A stretch of DNA of 64,000 bases, from the NCBI RefSeq assembly GCF_001307805.1, contig NZ_CP013862.1, positions 1,612,001-1,676,000 of the forward strand, written 5' to 3'. The position numbers were made by a program, and so were the translations under genes. Position 1 is the first letter of the stretch; the number at the start of each line of letters is the position of its first letter. The stretch is from Lentibacillus amyloliquefaciens. Lineage in GTDB: Bacteria > Bacillota > Bacilli > Bacillales > Amphibacillaceae. The notes beneath the pieces are model-generated. The model saw only the letters and a list, made by a program, of their open reading frames with translations, searched no databases and had not been told where the DNA came from. Shown piece after piece: positions 25,729 to 34,222 of this stretch.

Positions 25729-26556
25729 CTACCCGGTTATGTCTCCAACTTCATCATGAAGGATTGATCGTACGATATGTAGTGAATCCCATTCCCCGGA
25801 TGAAATCAGTGTTATCGGGTATTTCTTTTTAAACGTCATTGCCCAAATCTCTTGTTCATGATAACCCTGCATTTGGAGTGAGCGAATTTCAAACTGCAAT
25901 TCTTTTAAATAATGAAGTTTATTTGTTAAGGCGTCCCGGCCATCTTCCACGTAGCCTGCATGACAGCAGAACAGTTCGCCAAAATCATAGGTCAATGTTC
26001 TTTCAATCGAATTAATGATCGTTGGCACGCTTTCTTCACGCAATATAAGTTTTGTTTTGGGTTGGACATAGAGATCACCGGAAAATAGTTGGCCTGTTTC
26101 CCGGTTCAAAAAGGATAAATGATCCTTTGCATGGCCCGGTGTCTGAATCACGTCCCAATTTGCCTTCCTCGAAGTAAAGGCCTCACCGATTGGATTTGCC
26201 TTGAACGGTTGTCTTCTTCCCCAGAATAATTGACGGTACAATGGATAATTCGCCTTTTGTGCACATTCTGCTATCGTCATATCATTCATATAAACAGGCC
26301 AGTCATACTTCTTCTGCAAATAGCCGGCCCCGCCTGTATGATCTTCATGGAAATGAGTGATCATCACTTTATCAACATCAGCTTGCGCAAAGAAGGGTTT
26401 GAACGCTTTTAATAATGACCTGGAACCGGTATCAATTAAGACACCGTCAACAGCAAAACAGTAAACATTCATCTTAACATTCCTTAAGGACACCCAACCA
26501 TTAACAAATTGGACGTTCCCCCATTCACCCATCACAGCTGTCTTCTCTAAAAACAT
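25729..26556 (-). CDS. MBL-fold metallo-hydrolase
   Basis: 275 residues. The metal-binding motif ITHFHEDHTGG (HxHxDH) is near residue 85, followed by QTPGHAKDHLSF near 155, LFSGDLYV near 175 and FCCHAGYVEDG near 210, giving the full set of zinc ligands. Members act as glyoxalase II-like thioesterases, lactonases or other hydrolases; the substrate is not predictable. It precedes a composite repeat copy at 26611. Confidence 0.85.
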   Translation of the reverse strand: MFLEKTAVMGEWGNVQFVNGWVSLRNVKMNVYCFAVDGVLIDTGSRSLLKAFKPFFAQADVDKVMITHFHEDHTGGAGYLQKKYDWPVYMNDMTIAECAQKANYPLYRQLFWGRRQPFKANPIGEAFTSRKANWDVIQTPGHAKDHLSFLNRETGQLFSGDLYVQPKTKLILREESVPTIINSIERTLTYDFGELFCCHAGYVEDGRDALTNKLHYLKELQFEIRSLQMQGYHEQEIWAMTFKKKYPITLISSGEWDSLHIVRSILHDEVGDITG

Positions 26557-26610
26557 ATGTCCCGTCCTCTCTATAAATTCGTAATGCGCTAATCTGTCTT
26601 CAGTTTCGCT

Positions 26611-26720
26611 TTATCCCGCATGTAATGGTCAGTAACCCACCAGAAAACGGTGGCTAACTGTCCCTAAATGTCCGATTCGGCTCTACTAACAATCAGCGGG
26701 GGAAAGCACCCCGCTGATTG
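26611..26720. repeat. composite two-hairpin repeat element, copy 2 (minus orientation)
   Basis: Read on the minus strand: CAATCAGCGGGG...CCCCGCTGATTG (hairpin 1), TTAGTAGAGCC, GAATCGGACATTTA, hairpin 2 with arms CAGTTAGCCACC and GGTGGGTTACTG, then TTACATGCGGGATAA. The boundary words equal those of copies 1 and 3, while the hairpin 2 stem is entirely different. It sits between ectC and the MBL hydrolase gene. Confidence 0.7.
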
Positions 26721-26760
26721 AAGTTTCGCTTTAACAGAGCTAAAAGTCAATATTTTTGAC

Positions 26761-26800
26761 AAACAAAAACCCGGATTATGGATAATCACCATAATCCGGG
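26761..26800 (-). terminator. rho-independent terminator of the ectoine operon
   Basis: Minus strand: CCCGGATTATGG, a 7-nt loop, CCATAATCCGGG, then TTTTTGTTT. A 12-bp GC-capped stem 19 nt after the ectC stop. Confidence 0.85.
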
Positions 26801-26818
26801 CTAATGAACCTAAACCAT

Positions 26819-27205
26819 TTATTCGGTCAATAGCGGGTAATAGCCTTCTTCGTTGTGTGTCTCTCTGCCGACAAGCGGCGGGTTGAAGACACACACCATA
26901 CGCATTTGTGTTTTGGCACGCAGGATATGTTTGTCATTTTCATCCAACAGATACATCGTCCCTGCTTTAATATCATAGACATCGCCATTTTCCACTTTTT
27001 CAATGGTACCTTCCCCCTCGATGCAGTAGACTGCTTCGATATGGTTTTTGTACCAGAAATAGTTTTCCGTTCCGGCTTTAATAATCGTATCGTTCATACT
27101 GAAGCCGACACCGTCTTTTTTTAGGATAAAACGGCGGCTTGACCAATTCTCATCATAAGTTTCGTCTTCTGTTCCAATTAAATCTTCAAGTGATTTTACG
27201 ATCAT
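26819..27205 (-). CDS. ectC: EctC, L-ectoine synthase
   Basis: 128 residues, cupin fold. [50 protein letters not shown] and [16 protein letters not shown] are conserved EctC blocks; Glu, Tyr and His in these hold the iron. It cyclises N-gamma-acetyl-diaminobutyrate to ectoine, a cytoplasmic osmoprotectant. Last gene of ectABC, separated from ectB by 156 nt containing a strong hairpin, so its expression may be tuned separately. Confidence 0.97.
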   Translation of the reverse strand: MIVKSLEDLIGTEDETYDENWSSRRFILKKDGVGFSMNDTIIKAGTENYFWYKNHIEAVYCIEGEGTIEKVENGDVYDIKAGTMYLLDENDKHILRAKTQMRMVCVFNPPLVGRETHNEEGYYPLLTE

Positions 27206-27322
27206 TTGCTGTCCCCTCTTTCATGTTTTTTGCTGAATTGAACTCATATTTAGCGGTACATTCCCGTACCCGTTCAAACAAAGAAAACGTAAAAATTTCG
27301 CATTAACGTTTCATATGTAAGA

Positions 27323-27358
27323 GTCATTCAGCAGAGAATATCACTCTGCTGGAATGAC
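27323..27358 (-). promoter_or_regulatory. hairpin between ectB and ectC
   Basis: Minus strand: GTCATTCCAGCAGAG, a 7-nt loop, CTCTGCTGAATGAC; 14 paired bases with one bulged C, just 3 nt after the ectB stop. There is no T-run, so it is more likely an mRNA processing or stability element than a terminator. About 115 nt of leader remain before ectC. Confidence 0.6.
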
Positions 27359-27361
27359 GTA

Positions 27362-28639
27362 TTATTTGCCAAGAACTGTTTTGATGCTTTCATCCAAAAT
27401 TGCCAGTCCTTGTTCAAGACCATCCTTATCTATAATAAGTGGCGGCAGGAATTTGATAACCTCATCATCCGGGCCGGACGTTTCAACAATAAGACCGCGA
27501 TCGAATGCTTCAGCACAAATGTCATCAGTTGATTGATGTTTGCCGATCGCAATTCCCTGCATCAGACCTCTGCCGCGATGATGGGCATCAAGTTCAGGAT
27601 ACTTCTTGACCAGATCCTCAATACCCTTTTGCAGCACGTCACCTTTTTCCTTGATAGCTTTACTGAACGCATCTGTTTCCCAGAATTTCAATGCTTCTGT
27701 TGCACCAATGAACGCCAGGTTGTTTCCACGGAACGTGCCGTTATGTTCACCCGGGCCCCACTGATCGTATTCCGGCTTGATCAATGTCAGAGCCAATGGC
27801 AAACCGGCACCGCCAATTGATTTGGACAAGCAGACGATATCCGGATCGATTTCCGCCGGCTCAAAGCTGAAGAATGTGCCGGTCCGGCCGCACCCTGCCT
27901 GAACGTCATCGACAATCAGGAGAATGTCCCAACGCTTGCAAAGTTCATCCACTTTTTTCAGCCATTCCATACTGGCTGCGTTAATGCCGCCTTCACCCTG
28001 GACCGTTTCAAGGATAATCGCTGCCGGCAGAGCTACACCGCTTCCTCTGTCTTCCAGAAATCTCTCCAGATAAGCGATTGTATTTTGATCTTCCACATAA
28101 TCATCAAATGGCATTGACACCGAATGATGCAATGGGACACCCGCACCATGACGCTTAAATGAGTTAGCCGTCACAGACAGTGAGCCGATTGTCATGCCAT
28201 GAAATGCGTTTGTGAAGCTGATAACCGTATCACGTCCGGTTACTTTACGGGCGATTTTTAGTGCGCTCTCAACTGAATTCGTGCCTGTTGGCCCCGGGAA
28301 CATGACTTTATAATCAAGGTTACGAGGCGCAAGAATGGTTTCCTTAAATGTCTCAAGAAACGTTTTTCGTGATGTTGTTCCCATATCAAGGCTGTGGAGA
28401 ATACCGTTGCCCTGAATATATTCAATCATTTTTTCCTGAATGCCATCATCATTGTGACCATAATTCAAGGCCCCTGCACCAGCAAAGAAATCAATATATT
28501 CTTTTCCATCAGTATCCCATATTTTGTAACCTTTTCCTTTTTCAAAAACAGTCGGCCAGCCTCGGCTGTAACTCCTTACTGTTGATTCCAGTTCTTCAAA
28601 TGTTTTCATTTTGTCATGTTCAATTACTGTTGTCGTCAC
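27362..28639 (-). CDS. ectB: EctB, diaminobutyrate-2-oxoglutarate transaminase
   Basis: 425 residues, class III PLP aminotransferase. [19 protein letters not shown] near residue 11 is the usual EctB beginning; then [59 protein letters not shown], and the PLP lysine in [16 protein letters not shown]. It makes L-2,4-diaminobutyrate from aspartate semialdehyde and glutamate. The GTG start has GAAGGG upstream; a later ATG (codon 11) lacks a site. It starts 4 nt after the ectA stop. Confidence 0.97.
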   Translation of the reverse strand: MTTTVIEHDKMKTFEELESTVRSYSRGWPTVFEKGKGYKIWDTDGKEYIDFFAGAGALNYGHNDDGIQEKMIEYIQGNGILHSLDMGTTSRKTFLETFKETILAPRNLDYKVMFPGPTGTNSVESALKIARKVTGRDTVISFTNAFHGMTIGSLSVTANSFKRHGAGVPLHHSVSMPFDDYVEDQNTIAYLERFLEDRGSGVALPAAIILETVQGEGGINAASMEWLKKVDELCKRWDILLIVDDVQAGCGRTGTFFSFEPAEIDPDIVCLSKSIGGAGLPLALTLIKPEYDQWGPGEHNGTFRGNNLAFIGATEALKFWETDAFSKAIKEKGDVLQKGIEDLVKKYPELDAHHRGRGLMQGIAIGKHQSTDDICAEAFDRGLIVETSGPDDEVIKFLPPLIIDKDGLEQGLAILDESIKTVLGK

Positions 28640-28643
28640 TATT

Positions 28644-29174
28644 TCACCCTTCCACCGTAATTTTTTCTTTTTGAATAGGTCCTATCTTAAACAATAGCTC
28701 ATCTTCATGACCTTCTTTTGGAAAATCATCAGATGTAAAATAGTCATGGATTACACATTTTGTATTTAATTTTTTCGCAAGCCCTTTGAATAATTGCTGT
28801 GAAGCTGTATTCGAAGGCGAAACTGTCGCCTCTACATGATCAACTTCTTCGCAACCTTCGCGCTTAAGCAGCTGATACAGCATTCTGGTTGCTAATCCAT
28901 TTCCGCGTTCAGATTCATCAACCGCCACTTGCCAGATGAAGAGCGTATCAGGTTGGTCAGGATGAATAAATCCTGAGATAAAACCGACTGTGTTCCCTTC
29001 CCGCTCAACCACGATTGATGTTTCGGAAAATATTTGACACCACATCAGGTAGCTATATGATGAATTAAGATCCAGAACGCCTGTATGTTTAATCAACTCC
29101 CAAACGTTTGCTCCGTCCTCTTTAGCTGGTTTGCGAAAATAATGTTCCCCTTCTTGTTCCTTTGTTTTCGTCAT
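28644..29174 (-). CDS. ectA: EctA, diaminobutyrate acetyltransferase
   Basis: 176 residues, GNAT fold: [66 protein letters not shown] (CoA loop) and [17 protein letters not shown]. Acetylates L-2,4-diaminobutyrate, the second step to ectoine. First gene of ectABC. The only strong ribosome binding site (TAGGAGGTGG) lies 29-38 nt upstream of the ATG and points instead at an in-frame ATC codon (29198), so the true start is uncertain. Confidence 0.96.
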   Translation of the reverse strand: MTKTKEQEGEHYFRKPAKEDGANVWELIKHTGVLDLNSSYSYLMWCQIFSETSIVVEREGNTVGFISGFIHPDQPDTLFIWQVAVDESERGNGLATRMLYQLLKREGCEEVDHVEATVSPSNTASQQLFKGLAKKLNTKCVIHDYFTSDDFPKEGHEDELLFKIGPIQKEKITVEG

Positions 29175-29237
29175 GACACTGTTACTGCCGTTTAAGATGT
29201 TTCCACCTCCTAAGATTTTAAAAAAACATTCTTATTA

Positions 29238-29266
29238 AGAATAAAGAGAATTAAGCTATTCGTCAA
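29238..29266 (-). promoter_or_regulatory. promoter of the ectoine operon
   Basis: Minus strand: TTGACG (29266-29261), 17-nt spacer, TATTCT (29243-29238). A near-palindrome TTCTTATTAAGAA (29229-29241 on the plus strand) overlaps the -10 and start-site region and could be an operator or simply AT-rich promoter DNA. How salt stress acts on it cannot be read from sequence. Confidence 0.55.
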
Positions 29267-29413
29267 AACGGAATAATCGTTATGACACATCTTTAAACAT
29301 GTTCAATCGGTGTTTGCTCGATAAAACCCCGTCTAAAGTAAAAAAAGCTCCCAAATAAATCGAAATAGACGGACATCTAAACTTACAGGAAAATGAATTC
29401 CTCAGTTCCAATC

Positions 29414-29443
29414 AAAAAAGACAGGCCACTGAAGCCTGTCTTT
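29414..29443 (-). terminator. rho-independent terminator of the amino-acid ABC operon
   Basis: Minus strand: AAAGACAGGC, a 7-nt loop, GCCTGTCTTT followed by TTT. It is 22 nt past the stop of the ATPase gene. Confidence 0.8.
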
Positions 29444-29465
29444 AAGCCATTCATGACACTTTTCT

Positions 29466-30188
29466 CTATAAGATTTTACGCAGAAATTCCTGAGTGCGCT
29501 CTGACTGTGGATTCGAAAATAGTTCTTCCGGTTTATTTTCTTCAACAATGACCCCTTCATCCATAAATAGAACACGGTCACCGACTTCGCGGGCAAATCC
29601 CATTTCATGTGTCACAACAAACATGGTCATCCCTTCGTTGGCAAGCTGTTTCATAACTTCCAACACTTCTCCGACAAGCTCAGGGTCCAAGGCTGATGTC
29701 GGTTCATCAAACAACATCATCTTAGGCTCCATCGCCAGGGCACGGGCAATTGCTACGCGCTGTTGCTGACCGCCGGATAATTGCTGGGGATACTCGTCAG
29801 CTTTTTCAGCCATTCCGACTTTTTCCAGCAATTTCAGACAACGTTCGCGTGCTTCCTCATTTGAAAGTTTGCGCACCTTTTGGGGAGCAAGCATCAGATT
29901 CTCTATGACTTTTTTGTGCGGGAACAGGTTGAATTGCTGAAATACCATTCCCACTTCTGTGCGGACCGAATTAATATCAGTTTTAGGATCACTTAAGTTG
30001 TTGCCGTCTACGATAACTTCACCGCTTGTAATGGGTTCGAGCATATTTAAACAGCGCAGGAACGTACTTTTCCCCGAGCCGCTCGGTCCAATAACACAGA
30101 CAACTTCAGACGGCTCAATCGAGCAATCGATGCCTTTTAGAACTTCTGTCTTGCCGAAACTCTTGTGTAAATCTTTCACTTCAATCAT
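29466..30188 (-). CDS. polar amino acid ABC transporter, ATP-binding protein (GlnQ-like)
   Basis: 240 residues from the ATG (a TTG one codon upstream is also possible). Walker [16 protein letters not shown] near 35, Q-loop [12 protein letters not shown], signature [17 protein letters not shown], Walker [15 protein letters not shown] and H-switch [11 protein letters not shown] are all canonical. The PAAT-type text ([31 protein letters not shown]) identifies a polar amino acid importer. Overlaps the permease stop. Confidence 0.93.
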   Translation of the reverse strand: MIEVKDLHKSFGKTEVLKGIDCSIEPSEVVCVIGPSGSGKSTFLRCLNMLEPITSGEVIVDGNNLSDPKTDINSVRTEVGMVFQQFNLFPHKKVIENLMLAPQKVRKLSNEEARERCLKLLEKVGMAEKADEYPQQLSGGQQQRVAIARALAMEPKMMLFDEPTSALDPELVGEVLEVMKQLANEGMTMFVVTHEMGFAREVGDRVLFMDEGVIVEENKPEELFSNPQSERTQEFLRKIL

Positions 30189-30847
30189 CAAGTATCCAGT
30201 CTCCTTTCAAGTCGCTGAAGAACAAAGGATAACGTCAGCGTTATAGCAAGATAAAAGACAGCGACTGTCGTATAAATTTCAACGGCGTTAAAATGGTTCG
30301 CTGCAATCAAACGTCCCTGGAAAATCAATTCCGGAACGAGGATGACAGATAAAAGCGATGTATCCTTAATACTTATGATAAATTGATTGCCAAGCGGCGG
30401 AATCATCCGCTTAAACGCCTGTGGCCAAATGATATAGCGCATCGCCTGCCCCTGGTTAAGGCCAAGCGAACGGCCAGCTTCCATTTGCCCCTTATCAATC
30501 GACTGCACGGCGCCCCGCACAATTTCAGCTATGTAAGCTCCGGAGTTTAATGCGATTACAATAATACCTGCTACCACTGATTCTATTTCAAACTGAATAA
30601 TAAGCGGCAGCGCAAAATAAATCCAGATTGCTTGAACCAGAACCGGCGTGCCGCGAATGGTCTCAATAAAGACAACAGATATATACCGGATAATTTTTAT
30701 TGGTGAAATGCGTCCCAGACCAAAAATAGCCCCTAGAATAAACCCAATAAGAAGACCAACGACAGATATTAATAACGTATAATATAAACCAGTGAATAAC
30801 TGCGGGAAAAAGTCAATGACACTTGCAAAATCAAATCGTCCTATCAT
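30188..30847 (-). CDS. polar amino acid ABC transporter, permease (HisM/GlnP type)
   Basis: 219 residues, five or six helices. N-terminal [26 protein letters not shown], then [13 protein letters not shown] and the EAA loop [36 protein letters not shown], all family hallmarks. It forms the membrane channel and is energised by the GlnQ-like ATPase. It starts 170 nt after the binding protein gene; that gap holds a strong hairpin. Confidence 0.93.
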   Translation of the reverse strand: MIGRFDFASVIDFFPQLFTGLYYTLLISVVGLLIGFILGAIFGLGRISPIKIIRYISVVFIETIRGTPVLVQAIWIYFALPLIIQFEIESVVAGIIVIALNSGAYIAEIVRGAVQSIDKGQMEAGRSLGLNQGQAMRYIIWPQAFKRMIPPLGNQFIISIKDTSLLSVILVPELIFQGRLIAANHFNAVEIYTTVAVFYLAITLTLSFVLQRLERRLDT

Positions 30848-30936
30848 TCAATCACCTTCCTCTAATACCAGACTTACCGCTCATGTGCAGACGAAAGTCA
30901 TAGCTGTACTTATACAATTTTTGTGTATCAAAACAG

Positions 30937-30982
30937 AAGAACTAAGGCCTATCAATACTAATGGCGATAAGCCTTAGTTCTT
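30937..30982 (-). terminator. intra-operon hairpin after the binding-protein gene
   Basis: AAGAACTAAGGC (30937-30948) pairs perfectly with GCCTTAGTTCTT (30971-30982); 12 bp with a 22-nt loop. On the minus strand it is followed by CTGTTTTG, so termination would be partial. Such hairpins let the binding protein be made in excess over the membrane parts. Confidence 0.6.
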
Positions 30983-31016
30983 TTAAAAATTGATGATCCC
31001 ACATGGTGCTCGTTAA

Positions 31017-31847
31017 TTATTCAGATTGTTCACCGAACCACTTTGCATATATCTCATCATATGTGCCATTTTCTTTAAGTGTAGCCAGGGCATCATTGAT
31101 CGCTGTCACCAATTCTTCCTGACCTTTGGAAATAGCAATACCATAATCTTCAGCCTGATACAGGTCACCGACTACTTTCAGGCCGTCACCTGTCGTTTGA
31201 ATATAGTAGTTAACGTTTGGTGCATCATACAGAACCGCATCAGCACTACCGTTCTCAACTGCTAAATAAGCCTGGTCAAGCTGTTCAAACTGACTTGGAT
31301 CGGCGTTATCAATATTTTCTTCAATATAGGATGCACTTGTTGAACCAAGACGGGTGGCAATTGTTTTCCCTTCAAGGTCCTCAATACCTTGTATATCTTC
31401 GTTTTCCTCTGGTACACCGATTGCCAGACCTGATTCATAATATGGGTCACTGTAGTCGATTTTCTCTGCGCGTTCTTCAGTGATACTGATACCGGCTATC
31501 GCAATATCGAATGAACCTGTCTGCAGCCCCGGAATAATGCCATCAAAGTTTGTCACTTCCAGTTCGATGTCAAATCCCGCTTCATCGGCTATGGCATTAA
31601 TCAAGTCGATATCAAACCCGACATATTCCCCATCTTCTTTGAATTCGAACGGTACAAATGACGAGTCCGTCGCAACCACATATGAATCTTTTAATTCACT
31701 GCTTTCACCTGAGTCATCACCGCTGTCGCCACCACTATCACCTGATCCATCGGCCTCACCACCATCAGATCCGCAAGCTGCCAAGAAGCCAATCAAAGCA
31801 AATAAAAGTAAAACGATACTTAGTTGTTTCCATCTTTTTTTGAACAC
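31017..31847 (-). CDS. polar amino acid ABC transporter, substrate-binding lipoprotein
   Basis: 276 residues from a GTG with GAGGAGGGG upstream. Signal FKKRWKQLSIVLLLFALIGFLAAC ends in lipobox LAAC. A roughly 30-residue linker made almost only of Gly, Ser, Asp and Glu follows, then the SBP_bac_3 fold: YVVATDSSFVPFEFKEDGEYVGFDIDLINAIADEAGF, ITEERAEKIDYSDPYYESGLA, LEGKTIATRLGSTSASYIEEN and NGTYDEIYAKWFG. The acidic linker suits a salt-rich exterior. First gene of a three-gene importer operon. Confidence 0.92.
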   Translation of the reverse strand: MFKKRWKQLSIVLLLFALIGFLAACGSDGGEADGSGDSGGDSGDDSGESSELKDSYVVATDSSFVPFEFKEDGEYVGFDIDLINAIADEAGFDIELEVTNFDGIIPGLQTGSFDIAIAGISITEERAEKIDYSDPYYESGLAIGVPEENEDIQGIEDLEGKTIATRLGSTSASYIEENIDNADPSQFEQLDQAYLAVENGSADAVLYDAPNVNYYIQTTGDGLKVVGDLYQAEDYGIAISKGQEELVTAINDALATLKENGTYDEIYAKWFGEQSE

Positions 31848-32030
31848 TAAAAATCCCCTCCTCTTAACATTTCTACTTGTCCACCTTAAGACAATATTAC
31901 CACAAAACACATTATTTAGAAAATTGATTATTTGTTGATTTAAAAAGCATCTACCCAATATAGCCGGTCTGTATGCGCTTATACGCGAAAATAATCATCG
32001 TTACGCCAAAATACTCGTGATTTAATGTTT

Positions 32031-32249
32031 TTAAGCACCCAGTCGTTTTGCATATAGCGGCTGAATTGATAATATATTGTCTTTTTTAAACGTTCTTATT
32101 TGTTTGCGTGTGAAACAAAAAGCTTTCACTGTCGTTTCGCTGATACTCCTTACCTGAATAACTCTGTGACTTGTCTGGTAATGGCTGTTGAGGTATATCA
32201 TTTCGAGTTTACGTCGCGTTTGCACTGCTTTTAATAGCAAACGGTCCAA
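32031..32249 (-). CDS. small WYL-like domain protein
   Basis: About 72 residues. The best start is a TTG at 32249 preceded by AAGGGTGG. The text RRKLEMIYLNSHYQTSHRVI, TVKAFCFTRKQIRTFKKDNIL looks like a stand-alone WYL-type beta domain ('...I.Y....G....R.I.....V.AYC..R+..RTF..D.I'). Similar short proteins occur in many Bacilli; ligand and role are unknown. Monocistronic. Confidence 0.6.
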   Translation of the reverse strand: MDRLLLKAVQTRRKLEMIYLNSHYQTSHRVIQVRSISETTVKAFCFTRKQIRTFKKDNILSIQPLYAKRLGA

Positions 32250-32344
32250 AAAAACCACCCTTAATAGGAATTATTGTTCGTATTGTGCCGTGCGCTTCGA
32301 ATAGAAACAAGGGTTCAAATTATCATAAGAATTGATTCCATAAA

Positions 32345-32381
32345 AAAAGCTGTGAACCTTTTAATTAAGTTCACAGCTTTT
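32345..32381. terminator. bidirectional terminator
   Basis: AAAAGCTGTGAAC and GTTCACAGCTTTT form a perfect 13-bp stem with an 11-nt loop, with extra A before and T after. On the minus strand it lies downstream of the oxidoreductase gene (stop 32629) and upstream of the WYL-like gene. The 32382-32628 stretch otherwise contains only the 21-nt array. Confidence 0.75.
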
Positions 32382-32444
32382 GTATAGTAAAAATTGAAAG
32401 CCCTGTTTCCGCTTAACGGAAGGCACGCCCGGCTAAAGGGCTGA

Positions 32445-32591
32445 ATCGCGCGGTGTTGAGTGCATTTCGCGTAGTGTGCGGAGTGTTTCGCGCGGTCCTT
32501 CTGTGATTTCGCGCGATCATCCTAAAAATTCGCGTAGTCCGCACGTGATTTCGCGCGGTCACCGCCTCAAATCGTGCGACCCGCTCAATAA
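32445..32591. repeat. seven tandem 21-nt units with core TTCGCGCGGTC
   Basis: Units start at 32445, 32466, 32487, 32508, 32529, 32550 and 32571, each exactly 21 nt. The first 9-11 bases are conserved ([AT]TCGCG[CT][AG]G[TA]) and the remaining ten vary freely. It lies between the 3' end of the quinone oxidoreductase gene and the terminator at 32345. The spacing is two helical turns. It is too short and its variable parts too small for CRISPR. Confidence 0.8.
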
Positions 32592-32628
32592 GACTAAAGC
32601 CCTTCACTCATCGCTGTCAGACTAATCG

Positions 32629-33609
32629 TTATTCATTCATGCTCAACAAAATCTTTCCGATGTTCTGGTTGTTTTCCATGTGTTGATGGGCCTGGTTTGC
32701 TTTTCTCCCCGGAAATATTGTGTCAATAATAGGCCGAACAGAGCCTTTATCCATATACGGGATGACGGTTCGGGCGAATTCACTGCTCAGCTCCGCTTTA
32801 TACGCATCAGTACGAGGCGTGAGCAATGTGCCTGTCAGCTGAATATAGTTGGACATGAGTGACATTAAGTTTACGTTTTCCAATTCAGCGCCGCCAAGGA
32901 CTCCGATCAGCACCCAGCGTCCGCCCTTTTTGATGCTTTTCATATTTTTATCCCAATAATCAGCACCGATGAAATCAAGGATTAAATCAACGCCTTCATT
33001 GTCCGTTGCTTTTAGAACTTCTTCGTCAAATGCCTGTTCTTTATAGTTGATGGGCACATCAGCGCCAAGCTCCCGACAGAAAGTTAACTTCCGCTCCGAT
33101 CCGGCTGTGACAATCACTTTCGCCTCAGAAAGCTGTTTTGCTAATTGGATCGCTGCCGTTCCAACGCCACTTGCGCCAGCATGAATCAGAACAGTTTCGT
33201 GTTGTTGCAATTTCCCGATCCAATAAAGTGTCTGGTAAGCTGTCAAAAACACTTCAGGAATCGCAGCTGCTTCAGCAAACGAGAGTGAGGACGGAATTTT
33301 CATCGCACGGTCTGCCGGCATGGCAACATATTCAGCGTAACCGCCTCCGTTCACAAGCCCCATGACCCTGTCACCCTCTGCAAATGATTGGTGGCCATTT
33401 GCATCAGCGATCGTCCCCGCTGCTTCCACACCTAAAATTGGATTGACCGCATAACCGGACTTCCCTTCCCTGTTCAAAATATCAGTCCGGTTCACGGCCG
33501 CATGGTCGACTTTTACCAGCACATCCCCGGCACCGATTTCAGGTTTTGGCATATCTGTTAATTCCATCTCATTCCGGTTATTTCCTTCTTTAACGACGAT
33601 CCCTTTCAT
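32629..33609 (-). CDS. zinc-independent MDR quinone oxidoreductase
   Basis: 326 residues. GroES-like N-terminus MKGIVVKEGNNRNEMELTDMP, VNRTDILNREG, ILGVEAAGTIAD; nucleotide-binding motif VLIHAGASGVGTAAIQLAK (residues ~140-158), VIVTAGSERKLTFCRELGAD, LILDFIGADYW; C-terminal GKILLSMNE. It matches the PIG3/quinone oxidoreductase branch of medium-chain dehydrogenases, which lacks zinc ligands and uses NADPH to reduce quinones. The physiological substrate is unknown. Confidence 0.88.
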   Translation of the reverse strand: MKGIVVKEGNNRNEMELTDMPKPEIGAGDVLVKVDHAAVNRTDILNREGKSGYAVNPILGVEAAGTIADANGHQSFAEGDRVMGLVNGGGYAEYVAMPADRAMKIPSSLSFAEAAAIPEVFLTAYQTLYWIGKLQQHETVLIHAGASGVGTAAIQLAKQLSEAKVIVTAGSERKLTFCRELGADVPINYKEQAFDEEVLKATDNEGVDLILDFIGADYWDKNMKSIKKGGRWVLIGVLGGAELENVNLMSLMSNYIQLTGTLLTPRTDAYKAELSSEFARTVIPYMDKGSVRPIIDTIFPGRKANQAHQHMENNQNIGKILLSMNE

Positions 33610-33690
33610 AGAATAAACGCCCCCTGCTTTTTAATGATACATATAGCGTGACATATCGCTGAACTTTGAAGCAATCCCAGTCAGGCCTGT

Positions 33691-33942
33691 TCACCCTTCA
33701 TCTTCCGTTTTAACATCATTGAGGTCAAGCCAGGAAAGCATTTCGTAAACGACGGTATTAATTTTTTTATCGACCATGTCACTGCCATATTTCAGTTTAG
33801 CCCGTTCGATATTTTGCAAAACTTCCATACTATAGTTGATAACCGGTTTATCATCTTCAAGATTATTGAACAAATCAAGAATTTCATCCAAGGCTTTATC
33901 AAAACGTTTTGTTTCAGTATCATTAGCTTTCATCATCATCAC
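33691..33942 (-). CDS. hypothetical helical protein
   Basis: About 83 residues (or 80 if a later Met of the MMMM start is used; CAGGTG lies just upstream). Mostly helical and acidic: TKRFDKALDEILDLFNNLEDDKP, VLQNIERAKLKYGSDMVDKKI, NTVVYEMLSWLDLNDVKTEDEG. I do not recognise a family. The coding potential is supported by a good start context and amphipathic pattern. A MITE-like repeat lies directly upstream. Confidence 0.5.
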   Translation of the reverse strand: MMMMKANDTETKRFDKALDEILDLFNNLEDDKPVINYSMEVLQNIERAKLKYGSDMVDKKINTVVYEMLSWLDLNDVKTEDEG

Positions 33943-33965
33943 CTGACATTAGTCTGTCCAAAGTG

Positions 33966-34142
33966 AAGCCGGGACAAAATTGTTTTTATTAAAGAAAAAC
34001 CCGAATTAACTAAAATTGTAGTTGGTGCATATAAACCGATCCGGAAATATACTTCGCTTTCTACGGGCGGCTGGCGCGCCTCCACTAAAGCGATGTACCA
34101 CTCATCTTTAAAATTGGTCATTTTAGTTATGTCCCAACCCCC
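33966..34142. repeat. MITE-like repeat, internally deleted copy
   Basis: Ends GCCGGGACAAAA (left) and TTATGTCCCAACCCC (right) are inverted. The interior has CCGGAAATATACTTCGCTTTC and CATCTTTAAAATTGGTCATTTTA, as in the 38144 copy, but the central ~40 nt with the GCGGGGTCTC word are missing. It lies between mvaS and the small hypothetical gene. Confidence 0.65.
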
Positions 34143-34171
34143 ATTTAATCCACGGTTTTCTTGCTGCTATA

Positions 34172-34211
34172 AAACACCGCCAGTCTCCATAAAGAAAAAC
34201 TGACGGCGTTT
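34172..34211 (-). terminator. terminator of mvaS
   Basis: Minus strand: AAACGCCGTCAGT, loop TTTTTCTTTATGGAG, ACTGGCGGTGTTTT. A 13-bp stem with two G-T pairs, 11 nt beyond the stop. Confidence 0.65.
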
Positions 34212-34222
34212 CATTTAAAGCT

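Noticed and set aside
32445..32591. CRISPR-like array
   Set aside because: The unit is only 21 nt with a conserved core of 9-11 nt and a variable part of 10 nt, and no cas gene is near. This is far below repeat and spacer sizes of CRISPR.
32413..32607. Gene for a seven-residue-repeat arginine-rich peptide on the minus strand
   Set aside because: The frame is open only because 21 is a multiple of three. It would start at a GTG with no ribosome binding site and lies in an intergenic repeat.
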